This document shows, piece after piece, positions 23,508 to 31,914 of a DNA stretch of 64,000 nt. Within the stretch, counting starts at the first letter, position 1; each line of letters begins with the position of its first letter. The stretch is from positions 1 to 64,000 of the forward strand of contig NZ_JAFCLN010000025.1 in NCBI RefSeq assembly GCF_018129385.1, in the 5' to 3' direction. The notes below the pieces were generated by a model, which made no database searches, was not told where the DNA came from, and was given only the letters and a program-made list of their open reading frames with translations. The position numbers and the translations under genes are program-made. This DNA comes from Bradyrhizobium lablabi. Lineage in GTDB: Bacteria > Pseudomonadota > Alphaproteobacteria > Rhizobiales > Xanthobacteraceae.

Positions 23508-26500
23508 TCACGCCCGCGCCACCGCGCGGGAGAACACCACTTCGATCAGCGTGCCGGAATGCGGGCCCGGCTTGATGTGGAATTGCGCGCGGTTGGCTTC
23601 CACCAGCGCCTTCGTCAGCGACAGGCTGACGCCGGCGCGGTCGGGCGCCTGGTCGGCCGGCGGCGGGGTGCGGAACGGCTCGAGCGCGGCGGCGACCTCG
23701 TTCTCGTTCATGCCCTGGCCGGTATCGCGCAGGCGCAGCATCACCTCGCCGAAATCCGACAGCGCGGTCGAGACGATGACCTGCCCGCCGGCATTGGCGA
23801 GATGAATCGAATTGCCGATCAGGTTGAGCGCGATCTGGCGCAGCGCGCGCGCATCCGCCACCACCGGCGGCAGGGAGTGGGCGAGCGAGGTGCGGATGAT
23901 GATGCGTTCGCGGTTGGCCTGCGGCTGCATCACCGCGACGCAGCTTTCGACCAGCTCGTTGAGGTTCTGGTTGGTGAAGGTCAGCTCGAGCTTGCCGGTT
24001 TCGATTCGGCTGAGATCGAGCAGATCGTTGATGACCGAGATCACCCGCTCGCCGGAGGCGCGGATGTCCTTCAGATATTCCACGTAGCGCTCGTTGCCGA
24101 GCTTGCCGAAACGTTCGCCGATCATCACCTCGGCAAAGCCGATGATGGCGTTGAGCGGCGTGCGCACTTCGTGGCTGATGCGCGCCAGCATATCGGCTTT
24201 CGCGCTGGCGGCGCGGTCGGTCAGCCGCCGCGCCTGCAACAATTCGCTCTCGCTCTTGCGGCTCTGCGAGAGATCGCGGAACACGGCAAAGAAATTCGGC
24301 CCGTCGGGGCGGGTGCGGCCCATGGTGATCGAGAGCGGAATGATGCCACCGCTCTGCACGCGCCCGAGCGCGTCTCGGCCGTGTTCGAGCAGGCTGGAGG
24401 CGCCTTGCGATTTCACGCCGGCGAGATATTCGAATATTCCGTGCCGGCTTTCCGGCGCAAACAGGTCGGCGAGATTGCGCACTGCGAGCGCGTCGGCGTC
24501 GTAGCCGAACAGCGCCTCGGCGCTGCGATTGGCGGAATTGATGTTGCCTTCGCCGTCGAATATCACGATGCCTTCGGTGCAGGTATCGAGGATGGCGGCG
24601 AGCTCTTCGGCATCGGCGTGGCCAACCGCCGACGGCGGCGCGCCGGCCGGCGCCGGCGTTGTTTCCGCGCGCGCGGAAGCGACCGCCGCAGTCTCGACGA
24701 TTTCGCCCGAGCAGATCAGGGCGAGCGCGGAATCATCGTCCCACGAAATCGTATAGAGCCGCGCATCCGTCGCCTCGGACGGCACGCCGTTCTCGCCGGC
24801 GTGACTCGCCGAAATCGTCACCGGCGTGCCGGCTTCCGACGTGCTGGACGCCGTCGACACGCCCGGCTCGACATAGAGCGCGTCCAGTCCGCCGGCTTCT
24901 TCCAGCGCGTGCAGGCTCTCGTAGCCGATGCGCTTGAGGAAAGCCGCGTTGGCATAGACCAGCCGGTCGAGGCGATAGATCAGGATGCCGATGGGAATGA
25001 GATCGAGCAGCGCCTTGTCGCGCCGTGCCGTTCCGCGCGCCGGCGGTTCCGGCGGCGCCAGCCATTCCGGCGTGTCGGCGGCAGGCTCGGACGCCATCAC
25101 CGGCTCCGCAGGCTCGGGCGCCGCCTCATGTGCTCTCTCGGCCGCCTCCGGCGCGGCCGCGCCGTTGTCGGTGTCGAGCCGCGCTGACAATTGCCGCGCC
25201 AGCTCGTTGAAGGCGCTGTTCTCGACCGGCGTCAGTGCGAGCGGCCTGGCTTCCCCGATGGGGCGAAACGGCAATACGTTCTTCGGCGGCTCCGCCACGG
25301 ATTCCGCTTGGGGTTCGCTGGGCGTATCCACTGGTGCATCCAAATCGGTTTGCGGTGAATCTTCTGGAAGTAATGCTGCTTGCAATTCAATCGGCGCGGA
25401 CGCTGAAGCGTCTTCGTCCGCCGGAGCCAAATCTCCGGCCGGGCCGGCCTGGACGATATCGGCCGAAAGCGGCTGCGGCGTGAAGGCGGTGCCGGTAAAT
25501 TCGTGCCGCCGCTGCGCCGCGAGCTGCATCAGGCGATCCGGATCGCGGCAGATGCCAAATCCCCGATAGCCCAGAAAATTGCGCTCGCGATCGAAGGCCG
25601 GCAATCCCGACAATTCGACCGGCACCTGCCCGCCATCGACCGGCCAATCGAGATCGATCCCGACCCAGGTTTCGCGGCCCGCCAGCACTTGCGCGATGCG
25701 GCCTTGCGGATCGAGGGCCAGATCGCGTGCGATGTCATGCCATGGCCGCCCAAAGGCGGCGGCAGTTTGCGGGCCGATCAACTCGGTGAATTCGCCCTCG
25801 CCGAGGACGAAGCGGCCGTCGGCATCGGTCTGCCAGACGAAGCGCAGCGGATGACGGCGGATGTTAGCCGGAGCATCCGCGCCTTGCGGAGGGAAGAGCG
25901 TTTCCGCATGCGATGGCTCGCGTGACGCTGCGACATGCGGCAGATCGAGTTGCAGCACGCTTTGCAGATCGGGCTCTTCCGGCGCTGCGGAGGCGGCGGG
26001 CTCGCTATCGTCTTCCAGCGCGTCGAACAGGGCGAATGCGGCCGGCGCCTCGCCGGTCGGCACGGGCGCCTCTGGATCCGGCGCCGGTGGCCGCGGTGAA
26101 ACAGGCGGCGGCGTGACGGGAGCGGCCTGCGGCTGAGCGGGCGCCGTGCTTCCCGGTTGGGCCCGCGCGAACATGCGGCTTGCCGGCTCGGCGGCGACCA
26201 CGAGCACGCCGCGGCCGCCATCGGGATCATCGAGCCGCGAGCAGCCGCAGGTCATCAGCGCGCCGGGGGCCGCGCCGAAACCGCGCATCCGCTCCATCCG
26301 GATCGCGCCATGGGCCGGCAGCCGGCTCGCCAGCCGCGCCACCTGGCGGCGATGCGGATCGGCGGGCCCGAATTTTTTGGCAGCGAGTTCGGCGGCATCG
26401 CTTGCGCCGAACACGGCGGCGCCCGCCGCGTTGGCCCAGACGATGCGCGCGCCATCGGCCGACCATAACCAGGCGGGCAAGGCGCTGTTCGCGTGGGGGG

Positions 26501-26549
26501 CCAGCCGCGGATCGCGCTCGAACTGCCCCAAAAACTCCGTTCCGTTCAT
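23508..26549 (-). CDS. Multi-PAS sensor histidine kinase (PdhS/PleC/DivJ-like)
   Basis: A 1013-residue soluble histidine kinase. Its N-terminus is a PAS-like domain (about 15-120) and a second lies at about 230-345. Between them and up to residue 500 is a Pro/Ala/Glu-rich disordered linker. Further PAS domains lie at about 510-560 and 650-765. The HisKA dimerisation domain follows, with the phosphorylated His in ISHEVRTPLNAIIGFAEVM (about 795), then the ATPase domain with the N-box LNLIGNSIHLA and the G1 box RDTGQGM. No membrane segment is seen. The kinase core closely resembles the PdhS/DivJ/PleC group, which controls DivK/CtrA and cell-cycle polarity in rhizobia. No response regulator is adjacent. 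It diverges from a phasin gene across about 280 bases. Confidence 0.88.
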   Translation of the reverse strand: MNGTEFLGQFERDPRLAPHANSALPAWLWSADGARIVWANAAGAAVFGASDAAELAAKKFGPADPHRRQVARLASRLPAHGAIRMERMRGFGAAPGALMTCGCSRLDDPDGGRGVLVVAAEPASRMFARAQPGSTAPAQPQAAPVTPPPVSPRPPAPDPEAPVPTGEAPAAFALFDALEDDSEPAASAAPEEPDLQSVLQLDLPHVAASREPSHAETLFPPQGADAPANIRRHPLRFVWQTDADGRFVLGEGEFTELIGPQTAAAFGRPWHDIARDLALDPQGRIAQVLAGRETWVGIDLDWPVDGGQVPVELSGLPAFDRERNFLGYRGFGICRDPDRLMQLAAQRRHEFTGTAFTPQPLSADIVQAGPAGDLAPADEDASASAPIELQAALLPEDSPQTDLDAPVDTPSEPQAESVAEPPKNVLPFRPIGEARPLALTPVENSAFNELARQLSARLDTDNGAAAPEAAERAHEAAPEPAEPVMASEPAADTPEWLAPPEPPARGTARRDKALLDLIPIGILIYRLDRLVYANAAFLKRIGYESLHALEEAGGLDALYVEPGVSTASSTSEAGTPVTISASHAGENGVPSEATDARLYTISWDDDSALALICSGEIVETAAVASARAETTPAPAGAPPSAVGHADAEELAAILDTCTEGIVIFDGEGNINSANRSAEALFGYDADALAVRNLADLFAPESRHGIFEYLAGVKSQGASSLLEHGRDALGRVQSGGIIPLSITMGRTRPDGPNFFAVFRDLSQSRKSESELLQARRLTDRAASAKADMLARISHEVRTPLNAIIGFAEVMIGERFGKLGNERYVEYLKDIRASGERVISVINDLLDLSRIETGKLELTFTNQNLNELVESCVAVMQPQANRERIIIRTSLAHSLPPVVADARALRQIALNLIGNSIHLANAGGQVIVSTALSDFGEVMLRLRDTGQGMNENEVAAALEPFRTPPPADQAPDRAGVSLSLTKALVEANRAQFHIKPGPHSGTLIEVVFSRAVARA

Positions 26550-26829
26550 CGACTAATTGGATCGCGCTGGTTTCGTATTCGCCCCGCCGAGGGCGGCAAA
26601 TTAACAACTCGTTAGTATCGCCCGCGCGGATTGGCAGGTCCACGGGCCGGCCGCAAGGGTGTGTTCCAAAGCGGTGATAACGTTAATCCCCGGCGAACCC
26701 TTACCGCGCCGTCGGCGTTGGGTTTTCGGGACGCCGAATCCGGGGTGCTGAAAGCCTTGCAAATGGCCGCGGGAGGTTCACGATCGGGAACCGGGGAGCC
26801 GTGCAAACCAGCCAAACAGGGAGTGCACC

Positions 26830-27213
26830 ATGAGCATTGACGGACGTGACCCATTCGCGATTCCGAAAGACATGCGGTCGATGGCTGAGGCGAGTTTTGA
26901 GCAGGCCCGCAGGTCGTTCGAGCAGTTCCTGTCGAGCGCGCATGCCGGCGCGGGTTCGCTGGAGCAGCGCGGCGAAGCGGTGCGCGCCAGCGCCAAGGAA
27001 ATCAAGGAGAAGGCCGTCTCCTATGCCCAGAAGAACGTGCAGACCTCGCTCGACTATGCGCAGTCGCTACTCAAGGCAAAGGACCTGACCGAGGTCATGC
27101 GGCTGCACGGCGAATACGTCACCGGCCAGATGCGCTCGCTGTCGGAGCAGGCGAGCGAAATGGGCCAGCTCGTCGGCCGCGCGGCGATGGATGCGGCCAG
27201 GCCCAAGACCTGA
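26830..27213 (+). CDS. Phasin (polyhydroxyalkanoate granule protein)
   Basis: A 127-residue phasin. It is almost wholly amphipathic helix with heptad-like Ala/Gln/Glu/Arg spacing (EASFEQARRSFEQFLSSAHA, then ASAKEIKEKAVSYAQ and the KNVQTSLDYAQSLLKAKDLT segment). The last is the Phasin_2 signature. Phasins coat polyhydroxybutyrate granules and control their size. The ribosome-binding site AGGGAG (26817-26822) supports the ATG at 26830. A second phasin gene follows on the same strand after a 249-base gap, long enough for its own promoter. Granule proteins near a CoA-transferase and PAS kinase suggest a carbon-storage context, though no phaC or phaZ gene is in the window. Confidence 0.9.
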   Translation: MSIDGRDPFAIPKDMRSMAEASFEQARRSFEQFLSSAHAGAGSLEQRGEAVRASAKEIKEKAVSYAQKNVQTSLDYAQSLLKAKDLTEVMRLHGEYVTGQMRSLSEQASEMGQLVGRAAMDAARPKT

Positions 27214-27297
27214 CCGCGCGAAAATCTTGAGCTTTTTCAATGCAACCCAAAATTTCCTGGGCCGGAACTTGCATCCGGCCCGGGTCTGCCATGTCTG

Positions 27298-27329
27298 ATT
27301 GTGCTGAAATTTCCGCTGCGTTGCACAAT
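27298..27329. promoter_or_regulatory. Inverted repeat upstream of the second phasin gene
   Basis: ATTGTGC (27298-27304) and GCACAAT (27323-27329) form an exact inverted repeat about 135 bases before the start codon, next to TTGACATGATAAT. PhaR, the regulator of phasin genes, is known for TGC-rich sites, so this is a candidate operator. The match is short. Confidence 0.3.
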
Positions 27330-27462
27330 GTTGACATGATAATGGTGTTTGGTACTGGCGCCTGACGAAGGCCAATCCCGAGACTTGAAAAGCTGAGCGT
27401 GATCCATTCCGCCCCACCGGGCGGAGGGACCACATCGATTCAACCGTTGCCAAGGATGAACC

Positions 27463-27891
27463 ATGTCGACTGATGCCTTCTCCTCTTCCGTTATCCCCTT
27501 CGAAGTCCCCGAGCAGATGCGCGCCTTCGCCGAGAAGGGCGTTTCGCAGGCCCGCGACAACTACGCCAAGTTCAAGGATGCCGCCGAGGCCCATAACGGC
27601 ACCATGGAAGCGGTGTTCACCAACGCCACCAAGGGCTACAGCGCCTACTCGTCCAAGATGGTCGAGTTCATGAAGGCCAACACGACCTCCTCGCTCGATT
27701 TTGCGCAGGAGCTGTTCAGCGCCAAGACGCCCTCCGAGGCGATGGAGCTGTGGACCTCCCATCTGCGCAAGCAGTATGAGACGTTCGCCGCGCAGGCCAA
27801 GGAGCTTGCCGAACTCAGCCAGAAGGCCGCCAGCGAGACCGTCGAGCCGATCAAGGCCAACGCCTCGAAGTACTACAAGCCGGCCGCCTGA
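27463..27891 (+). CDS. Phasin family protein
   Basis: A 142-residue Phasin_2 protein related to the one before it. Landmarks are the N-terminal PFEVPEQMRAFAEKGVSQAR, the central KMVEFMKANTTSSLDFAQEL and the KTPSEAMELWTSHLRKQYET segment, followed by FAAQAKELAELSQKAASETV and a KYYKPAA end. It is all helix without Cys or Trp clusters, as expected for a granule surface protein. The gene has an excellent terminator 27 bases downstream. It probably represents the main stationary-phase phasin, judged by the strong terminator and separate upstream region, but this is inference. It is not identical enough to the first copy to be a recent duplication. Confidence 0.92.
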   Translation: MSTDAFSSSVIPFEVPEQMRAFAEKGVSQARDNYAKFKDAAEAHNGTMEAVFTNATKGYSAYSSKMVEFMKANTTSSLDFAQELFSAKTPSEAMELWTSHLRKQYETFAAQAKELAELSQKAASETVEPIKANASKYYKPAA

Positions 27892-27918
27892 GCCGCCTGT
27901 TTTTGGATTTGAGAATAG

Positions 27919-27942
27919 GCCCGGGCGCGAGCCCGGGCTTTT
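27919..27942 (+). terminator. Rho-independent terminator after the second phasin gene
   Basis: GCCCGGGC (27919-27926), a GCGA tetraloop of GNRA type, and GCCCGGGC (27931-27938) form a perfect 8-bp stem followed by TTTT (27939-27942). Confidence 0.9.
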
Positions 27943-28092
27943 CATTGCGGCCACGAATGCCGCTGGCCCTCAGGGCGGCCAAAACGGAGTTGAATCAGGT
28001 GCTTTCGGGCCGCCTCCGGCCTTGCCAAAGCGCGGCGTTGCACCTAGTTTCCCGGCAAATCGCGCCCCCCTTTATGGGGCCCGCGAAAGGAT

Positions 28093-28169
28093 GCAGTTGT
28101 AGCTCAGTTGGTTAGAGCGCCTGTCTGTGGAACAGGAGGTCGGTGGTTCGAGCCCACCCAACTGTACCA
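28093..28169 (+). tRNA. tRNA-His (GTG)
   Basis: A complete 77-base cloverleaf. The acceptor stem is GCAGTTG with CAACTGT, the D arm contains AGCTCAGTTGGTTAGAGC, the anticodon stem is CCTGT/ACAGG with loop CTGTGGA, and the T arm is GGTGG-TTCGAGC-CCACC. The CCA end is encoded (28167-28169). The base before position 1 is T, so the usual extra G-1 of tRNA-His is not encoded. Position 73 is A and the terminal pair is G1-U72. This is the form known from rhizobial-type alphaproteobacteria, whose histidyl-tRNA synthetase reads A73/U72 instead of G-1. It lies alone between a phasin gene and a convergent oxidoreductase gene. Confidence 0.97.
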
Positions 28170-28232
28170 GCGCAGTTGAATCCCCCGCACTCTCAGCAAC
28201 GTACTGATGGACCTGACATATTTGCGCCGATC

Positions 28233-29228
28233 TTAAGCCGACGCTTTGCCCGCCGCCTTGACGTCGAGAACGATCTTTCCCTTCGGCCGTGACCGTTGGC
28301 CCTCCAGCATCATGTGGGCATCTCGTGCATCGCTAAGCGGGAGGACGGCACCTACGCTCGTTCTCAGTGCACCGTGGTCAATGAGGTCGGCAATTGCGCG
28401 CAGGCGCTCCGTGGTCACTTCCACCAGGAAAAATGTTGCCGTGACTCCATGATGCTGCGCGCGGTTCTGGTCAGGCTGCGAAACGGCCGAGATCAGCTTG
28501 CCGCCCCGGCGAAGAACCTGAAAAGAACGCGTTTGCGATTCGCCTCCGACGAGATCGAGTACCGCGTCGACATCCTTCACCTCGTCCTCAAAGTGTTGCG
28601 TGTGATAATCCAGTACTTTGTCGGCTCCGAGGGACCGCACATACTGCATATCCTTGGCACCTGCCGTGGCGATTGAATGCAGGCGGGCGCGACGGGCGAG
28701 CTGAACTGCGTACGCTCCAACGCTGCCGGCTGCACCATGTATGACCACCGTCTGACCGGCTTGCAGGCCCGCGTAGTCGAACAATGCTTGCCACGCCGTG
28801 ACCGCGACAACAGGAACGGAAGCCGCTTCGGCGTAGCCCAGCGATGTCGGTTTCTTCGCGAGCATCCCGGCACTGGCCACCGCGTATTCGGCGTAAGCCC
28901 CCAGGAACTGGGTGTTGGTGACGCCGAAGACCTGGTCTCCGATCGTCATGTTGGCGACGTCGGATCCGACCGCCGCGACTGTCCCGGATAAATCAGAGCC
29001 CAGCGTAAGGGGAAGATGCTGCGTCAAGGCGCTCTTGCCGGCCCTGATCCAGCCGTCCCAGGGGCCGACACCTGCGGCATGAACATCGACGAGAACCTCG
29101 CCCGGCCCAGGTTCCGGCCTCGGAATCCTCTCCAAAATCATGACGTCCGGTGGTCCAAAATTGTGTACTCGCCACGCCAGCATGGAATGGGGAGGTCGGG
29201 ATGCTTTGCCGCTGACGGTGCTTGCCAT
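28233..29228 (-). CDS. NADPH:quinone reductase-like zinc-independent MDR oxidoreductase
   Basis: A 331-residue medium-chain dehydrogenase/reductase. The catalytic GroES-like part begins with FGPPDVMILERIPRPEPGPG, and the Rossmann part has the nucleotide-binding motif VVIHGAAGSVGAYAVQLARR with AxxGxxG. There are no structural-zinc cysteines, as usual for quinone reductases and zeta-crystallin types. The C-terminus (SDARDAHMMLEGQRSRPKGK) is standard. I use the ATG at 29226-29228 with GAGG upstream. The gene begins eight bases after the HD-domain gene on the same strand, so the two form an operon. It probably reduces quinones or alpha,beta-unsaturated carbonyls with NADPH. Confidence 0.9.
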   Translation of the reverse strand: MASTVSGKASRPPHSMLAWRVHNFGPPDVMILERIPRPEPGPGEVLVDVHAAGVGPWDGWIRAGKSALTQHLPLTLGSDLSGTVAAVGSDVANMTIGDQVFGVTNTQFLGAYAEYAVASAGMLAKKPTSLGYAEAASVPVVAVTAWQALFDYAGLQAGQTVVIHGAAGSVGAYAVQLARRARLHSIATAGAKDMQYVRSLGADKVLDYHTQHFEDEVKDVDAVLDLVGGESQTRSFQVLRRGGKLISAVSQPDQNRAQHHGVTATFFLVEVTTERLRAIADLIDHGALRTSVGAVLPLSDARDAHMMLEGQRSRPKGKIVLDVKAAGKASA

Positions 29229-29236
29229 TCCGAACC

Positions 29237-29878
29237 TCAGGTTTGCCAGGGCGCGTTGCGGATCCGGGCGCATGCATTCGGCAGGTGAAACGCGGGGTCG
29301 TGCTCGCGGATGTAGTCGAAATTGACGGTGCCGTATGTCGTCAGAGGCTTCTTCAGGGCCGAGCATGTCTGAACCTGGATAAAATCACTTTTGAAATTAT
29401 CCCCGCGGGGAAAGGCGGCGATGACCTGGTTGCGTTGCTCCGGCGTGTATTCGTCGTATCCAATCCCGATGACGTCCACCAGGACACCTGCGTTTGTCAG
29501 CGCGATCTCGGGCCGCATGTATTGAGGGATGCCGGGCGTGGTGTGCAGGGCGATCGCTTCCCACACCAGGTCCGCCTTCGCTTCGGGGATCCCGTGGCTT
29601 CTGAGAAACTCGCGCGCTGCATCAGCACCGTCGACTTCAAACCGCTTTGTCTCGGTATGGTAAGCATCGACCAGGCCCAGATCGTGAAACAGCGCGGCGA
29701 CATAGAGCAGCTCAGAGTCGAACTTCAGATTCTGGCGAATGCCTTTCATCGCGCCGAACACAAAGACTCGAACCGAGTGGTTGAACAACAGCTCGGCTTC
29801 GTGTTGCCGCACCAGTTCAGCGGCTTCACGCGCGATCTTGCTGTCGGGAATCCTGATGCCGGAAAGAACATTGGCCAT
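29237..29878 (-). CDS. HD-domain phosphohydrolase-like protein
   Basis: A 213-residue HD-domain protein. The metal-site residues are His34 (LFNHSVRVF), His65-Asp66 (ALFHDLGL), the later LHTTPG histidine and the C-terminal aspartate segment. This pattern is that of the small HD hydrolases related to cyanamide hydratase, which has the same FNHSxRxF and LFHDLG motifs. Substrates in the family range from nucleotides to cyanamide and isonitriles, and this sequence does not distinguish them. No signal peptide is present. It is co-transcribed with the quinone reductase gene that follows. The region upstream (29879-30155, 277 bases) has no further gene. Confidence 0.85.
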   Translation of the reverse strand: MANVLSGIRIPDSKIAREAAELVRQHEAELLFNHSVRVFVFGAMKGIRQNLKFDSELLYVAALFHDLGLVDAYHTETKRFEVDGADAAREFLRSHGIPEAKADLVWEAIALHTTPGIPQYMRPEIALTNAGVLVDVIGIGYDEYTPEQRNQVIAAFPRGDNFKSDFIQVQTCSALKKPLTTYGTVNFDYIREHDPAFHLPNACARIRNAPWQT

Positions 29879-30155
29879 TGTCGAACCCTTGAGCCCTTGT
29901 CTGTGATCTGCGCTGCTTGCATCGACGGGGCAGCCGCTGCCCGATGCATCTGATCGCTCCGATCATGGGTTTGTGTCATGTCGAAGGCCTTCTCAGCGGC
30001 AAGCAAGATAGCACTTCGAAAAAACAGCGCTCTTCTGTTTTGATCTGCGCCTTCCAAGTTCGCACGTATCTTACGAAGGGTCAGCACGAAGGTTGCCGGC
30101 CAGGTGTATCCTCCGAGAAGGATCATGTCTCCCAGAGCCGCACTCATGATCGGGC

Positions 30156-31676
30156 TCAACGCGCCGGCTGCGTTCCAACCGGTCGGGTCCATAACCAAAA
30201 ACCGATGCCGGCGAGCAAGCAGCAGAATGCCGCCACCTGCAACGCCATGCGGAGTGCCTGGTCGAACGCTGCCGTCGCGCCCTCGGCAATGTCTGCCTGT
30301 CCGGCCAATATCGCATTCAGCGCTTCGTTCGCTTGTGTCAGCGGCGTGCCGGCAAGATGATGCGCAAAGCTGGCGAATAAAACTGCGCCGAGCGCTGCGA
30401 CCGCAAAGAGGCCGGCAACCCGGGCGACCGCGTTGTTGACGCCCGAGGCGAGCCCGGCGTGGGCTTCTCCCACAGATGACATGACGGTGGACGTCAGCGG
30501 CGGGACGGTGATGGTCATGCCGATGCCAAATAGAGAGATCGCTGGAAACACGCCGGCCCAGTAGGCTCGCCGGAAATCGGCCAAAGCCAGCAGCGCCAAT
30601 CCGCAGCCTGCGATGATGGGGCCGAAGGTGAGCAATTGCCGGGATCCGAAGCGGTCGGAAAGCGTGCCGACGAATTGCGCGCCGAAACCCATGATGAGAG
30701 CAAATGGAAGCAACGCCGCGCCGGCCTGTGTCGCGGAATAGTGGCCGAGCCGGATCAGGCCGAACGGCAGGTAATAGAGCGCGCCGCCGAGTCCGAAGTA
30801 AAGCAATAGCGTCAACGCGTTGGCTGCGGAAAAACGGCGAGAGCGGTACAGCGACAGCGGCATCATTGCCCGTGCGCCCAGCCGGGCTTCGATTGCGAGA
30901 AACAACAGGAGCAATAGAAATCCCGAGCCGAGTGCGACGAGTACGGTTTTGTCAGAAAATCCCGAGGCGGGAATAGCGCTGAGCCCCCAGGTGATCGCGG
31001 CGAGACCGGCGGCAACCGTGATTGCCCCCGCCCAGTCCAGTGATTTTGCGTTTTCATCGCGGCTTTCGCCAGCGAAGCCGGCGGCAAGCCCCGCCGCGAC
31101 CATCGCCAGCGGTACATTGAGCAGGAAAATGGCGCGCCACGACACCTGGTCGACCAACCAGCCACCCAGGACAGGACCGACAGCCGAAGTCAGCGCGCCG
31201 GCGCCCGCCCATATGCCGATCGCATGGGCGCGCGCGTGCTCGCCAAAAGTCGCTCCCAACATAGCGAGGCTTGCAGGGATGAGGAGTGCGCCGCCAACTC
31301 CCTGGATCGCGCGGCTGACGATTAGCGCAGTAATGTTCGGCGAGAGGCCGCATGCGATGGAGGCGGCGGTGAATACTGCAATGCCCAGAAGAAAGATGCG
31401 TCGACGGCCGTAAAGATCGGCAGCGGCCCCTCCAACCAGCACCATCGCGCTCAACAGCAACAGGTAGGCATTGATGATCCACTGCGTCGAGGCCACGCTG
31501 GCTTGCAGGGCGTGCTGGATCGCCGGCAGGGCAATATTCATTGCCGAGCCATCAACGAACGCCAGGCTCGATCCGAATATGGTCGCTGCCAGCGTCAGTC
31601 GCTCGCGTCTTTGCGACAGTGCTGCGCCAAAAGCCGGTGTTGAGAGGATAACGTTGGTTTCGCAGGGTGGCCGCAT
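30156..31676 (-). CDS. MFS drug-efflux transporter, DHA2 (EmrB/QacA) family
   Basis: A protein of about 506 residues with 14 predicted membrane segments. Signature motifs are motif A between segments 2 and 3 (GGAAADLYGRRRIFLLGIAV), motif C in segment 5 (GALTSAVGPVLGGWLV, the antiporter motif) and the opening FVDGSAMNIALPAIQ with the aspartate typical of DHA2 exporters. It should export lipophilic compounds by proton antiport. The start is uncertain: ATG 31676 is used, ATG 31688 is possible, and neither has a clear ribosome-binding site. It diverges from the alpha/beta hydrolase gene. No membrane-fusion partner (EmrA) is near. Confidence 0.9.
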   Translation of the reverse strand: MRPPCETNVILSTPAFGAALSQRRERLTLAATIFGSSLAFVDGSAMNIALPAIQHALQASVASTQWIINAYLLLLSAMVLVGGAAADLYGRRRIFLLGIAVFTAASIACGLSPNITALIVSRAIQGVGGALLIPASLAMLGATFGEHARAHAIGIWAGAGALTSAVGPVLGGWLVDQVSWRAIFLLNVPLAMVAAGLAAGFAGESRDENAKSLDWAGAITVAAGLAAITWGLSAIPASGFSDKTVLVALGSGFLLLLLFLAIEARLGARAMMPLSLYRSRRFSAANALTLLLYFGLGGALYYLPFGLIRLGHYSATQAGAALLPFALIMGFGAQFVGTLSDRFGSRQLLTFGPIIAGCGLALLALADFRRAYWAGVFPAISLFGIGMTITVPPLTSTVMSSVGEAHAGLASGVNNAVARVAGLFAVAALGAVLFASFAHHLAGTPLTQANEALNAILAGQADIAEGATAAFDQALRMALQVAAFCCLLAGIGFWLWTRPVGTQPAR

Positions 31677-31914
31677 GAAACCAACCATTTGGTGCTGGAG
31701 AAGCGTGGCGATCACCGTCAGCGTGCGCCTCGCCTGTACCGTTGGCAACCGCCAATTTCGGCCATTTCGCAGAGGTCTGCTGGCCCTTATCCGACGCGCC
31801 ACGATGGCCGGGCAGCATCCACAAGTGCGTGAACGCGGATGGCTGCCTGACCGGTTCGGCGCTATCCTCCACGAGAACCCGGTCGAAAGTATCGGGCAAC
31901 AAAGGGAGACTGCC

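Noticed and set aside
23472..25187. 571-residue plus-strand frame opposite the histidine kinase
   Set aside because: Antisense to the well-defined kinase core; no family features.
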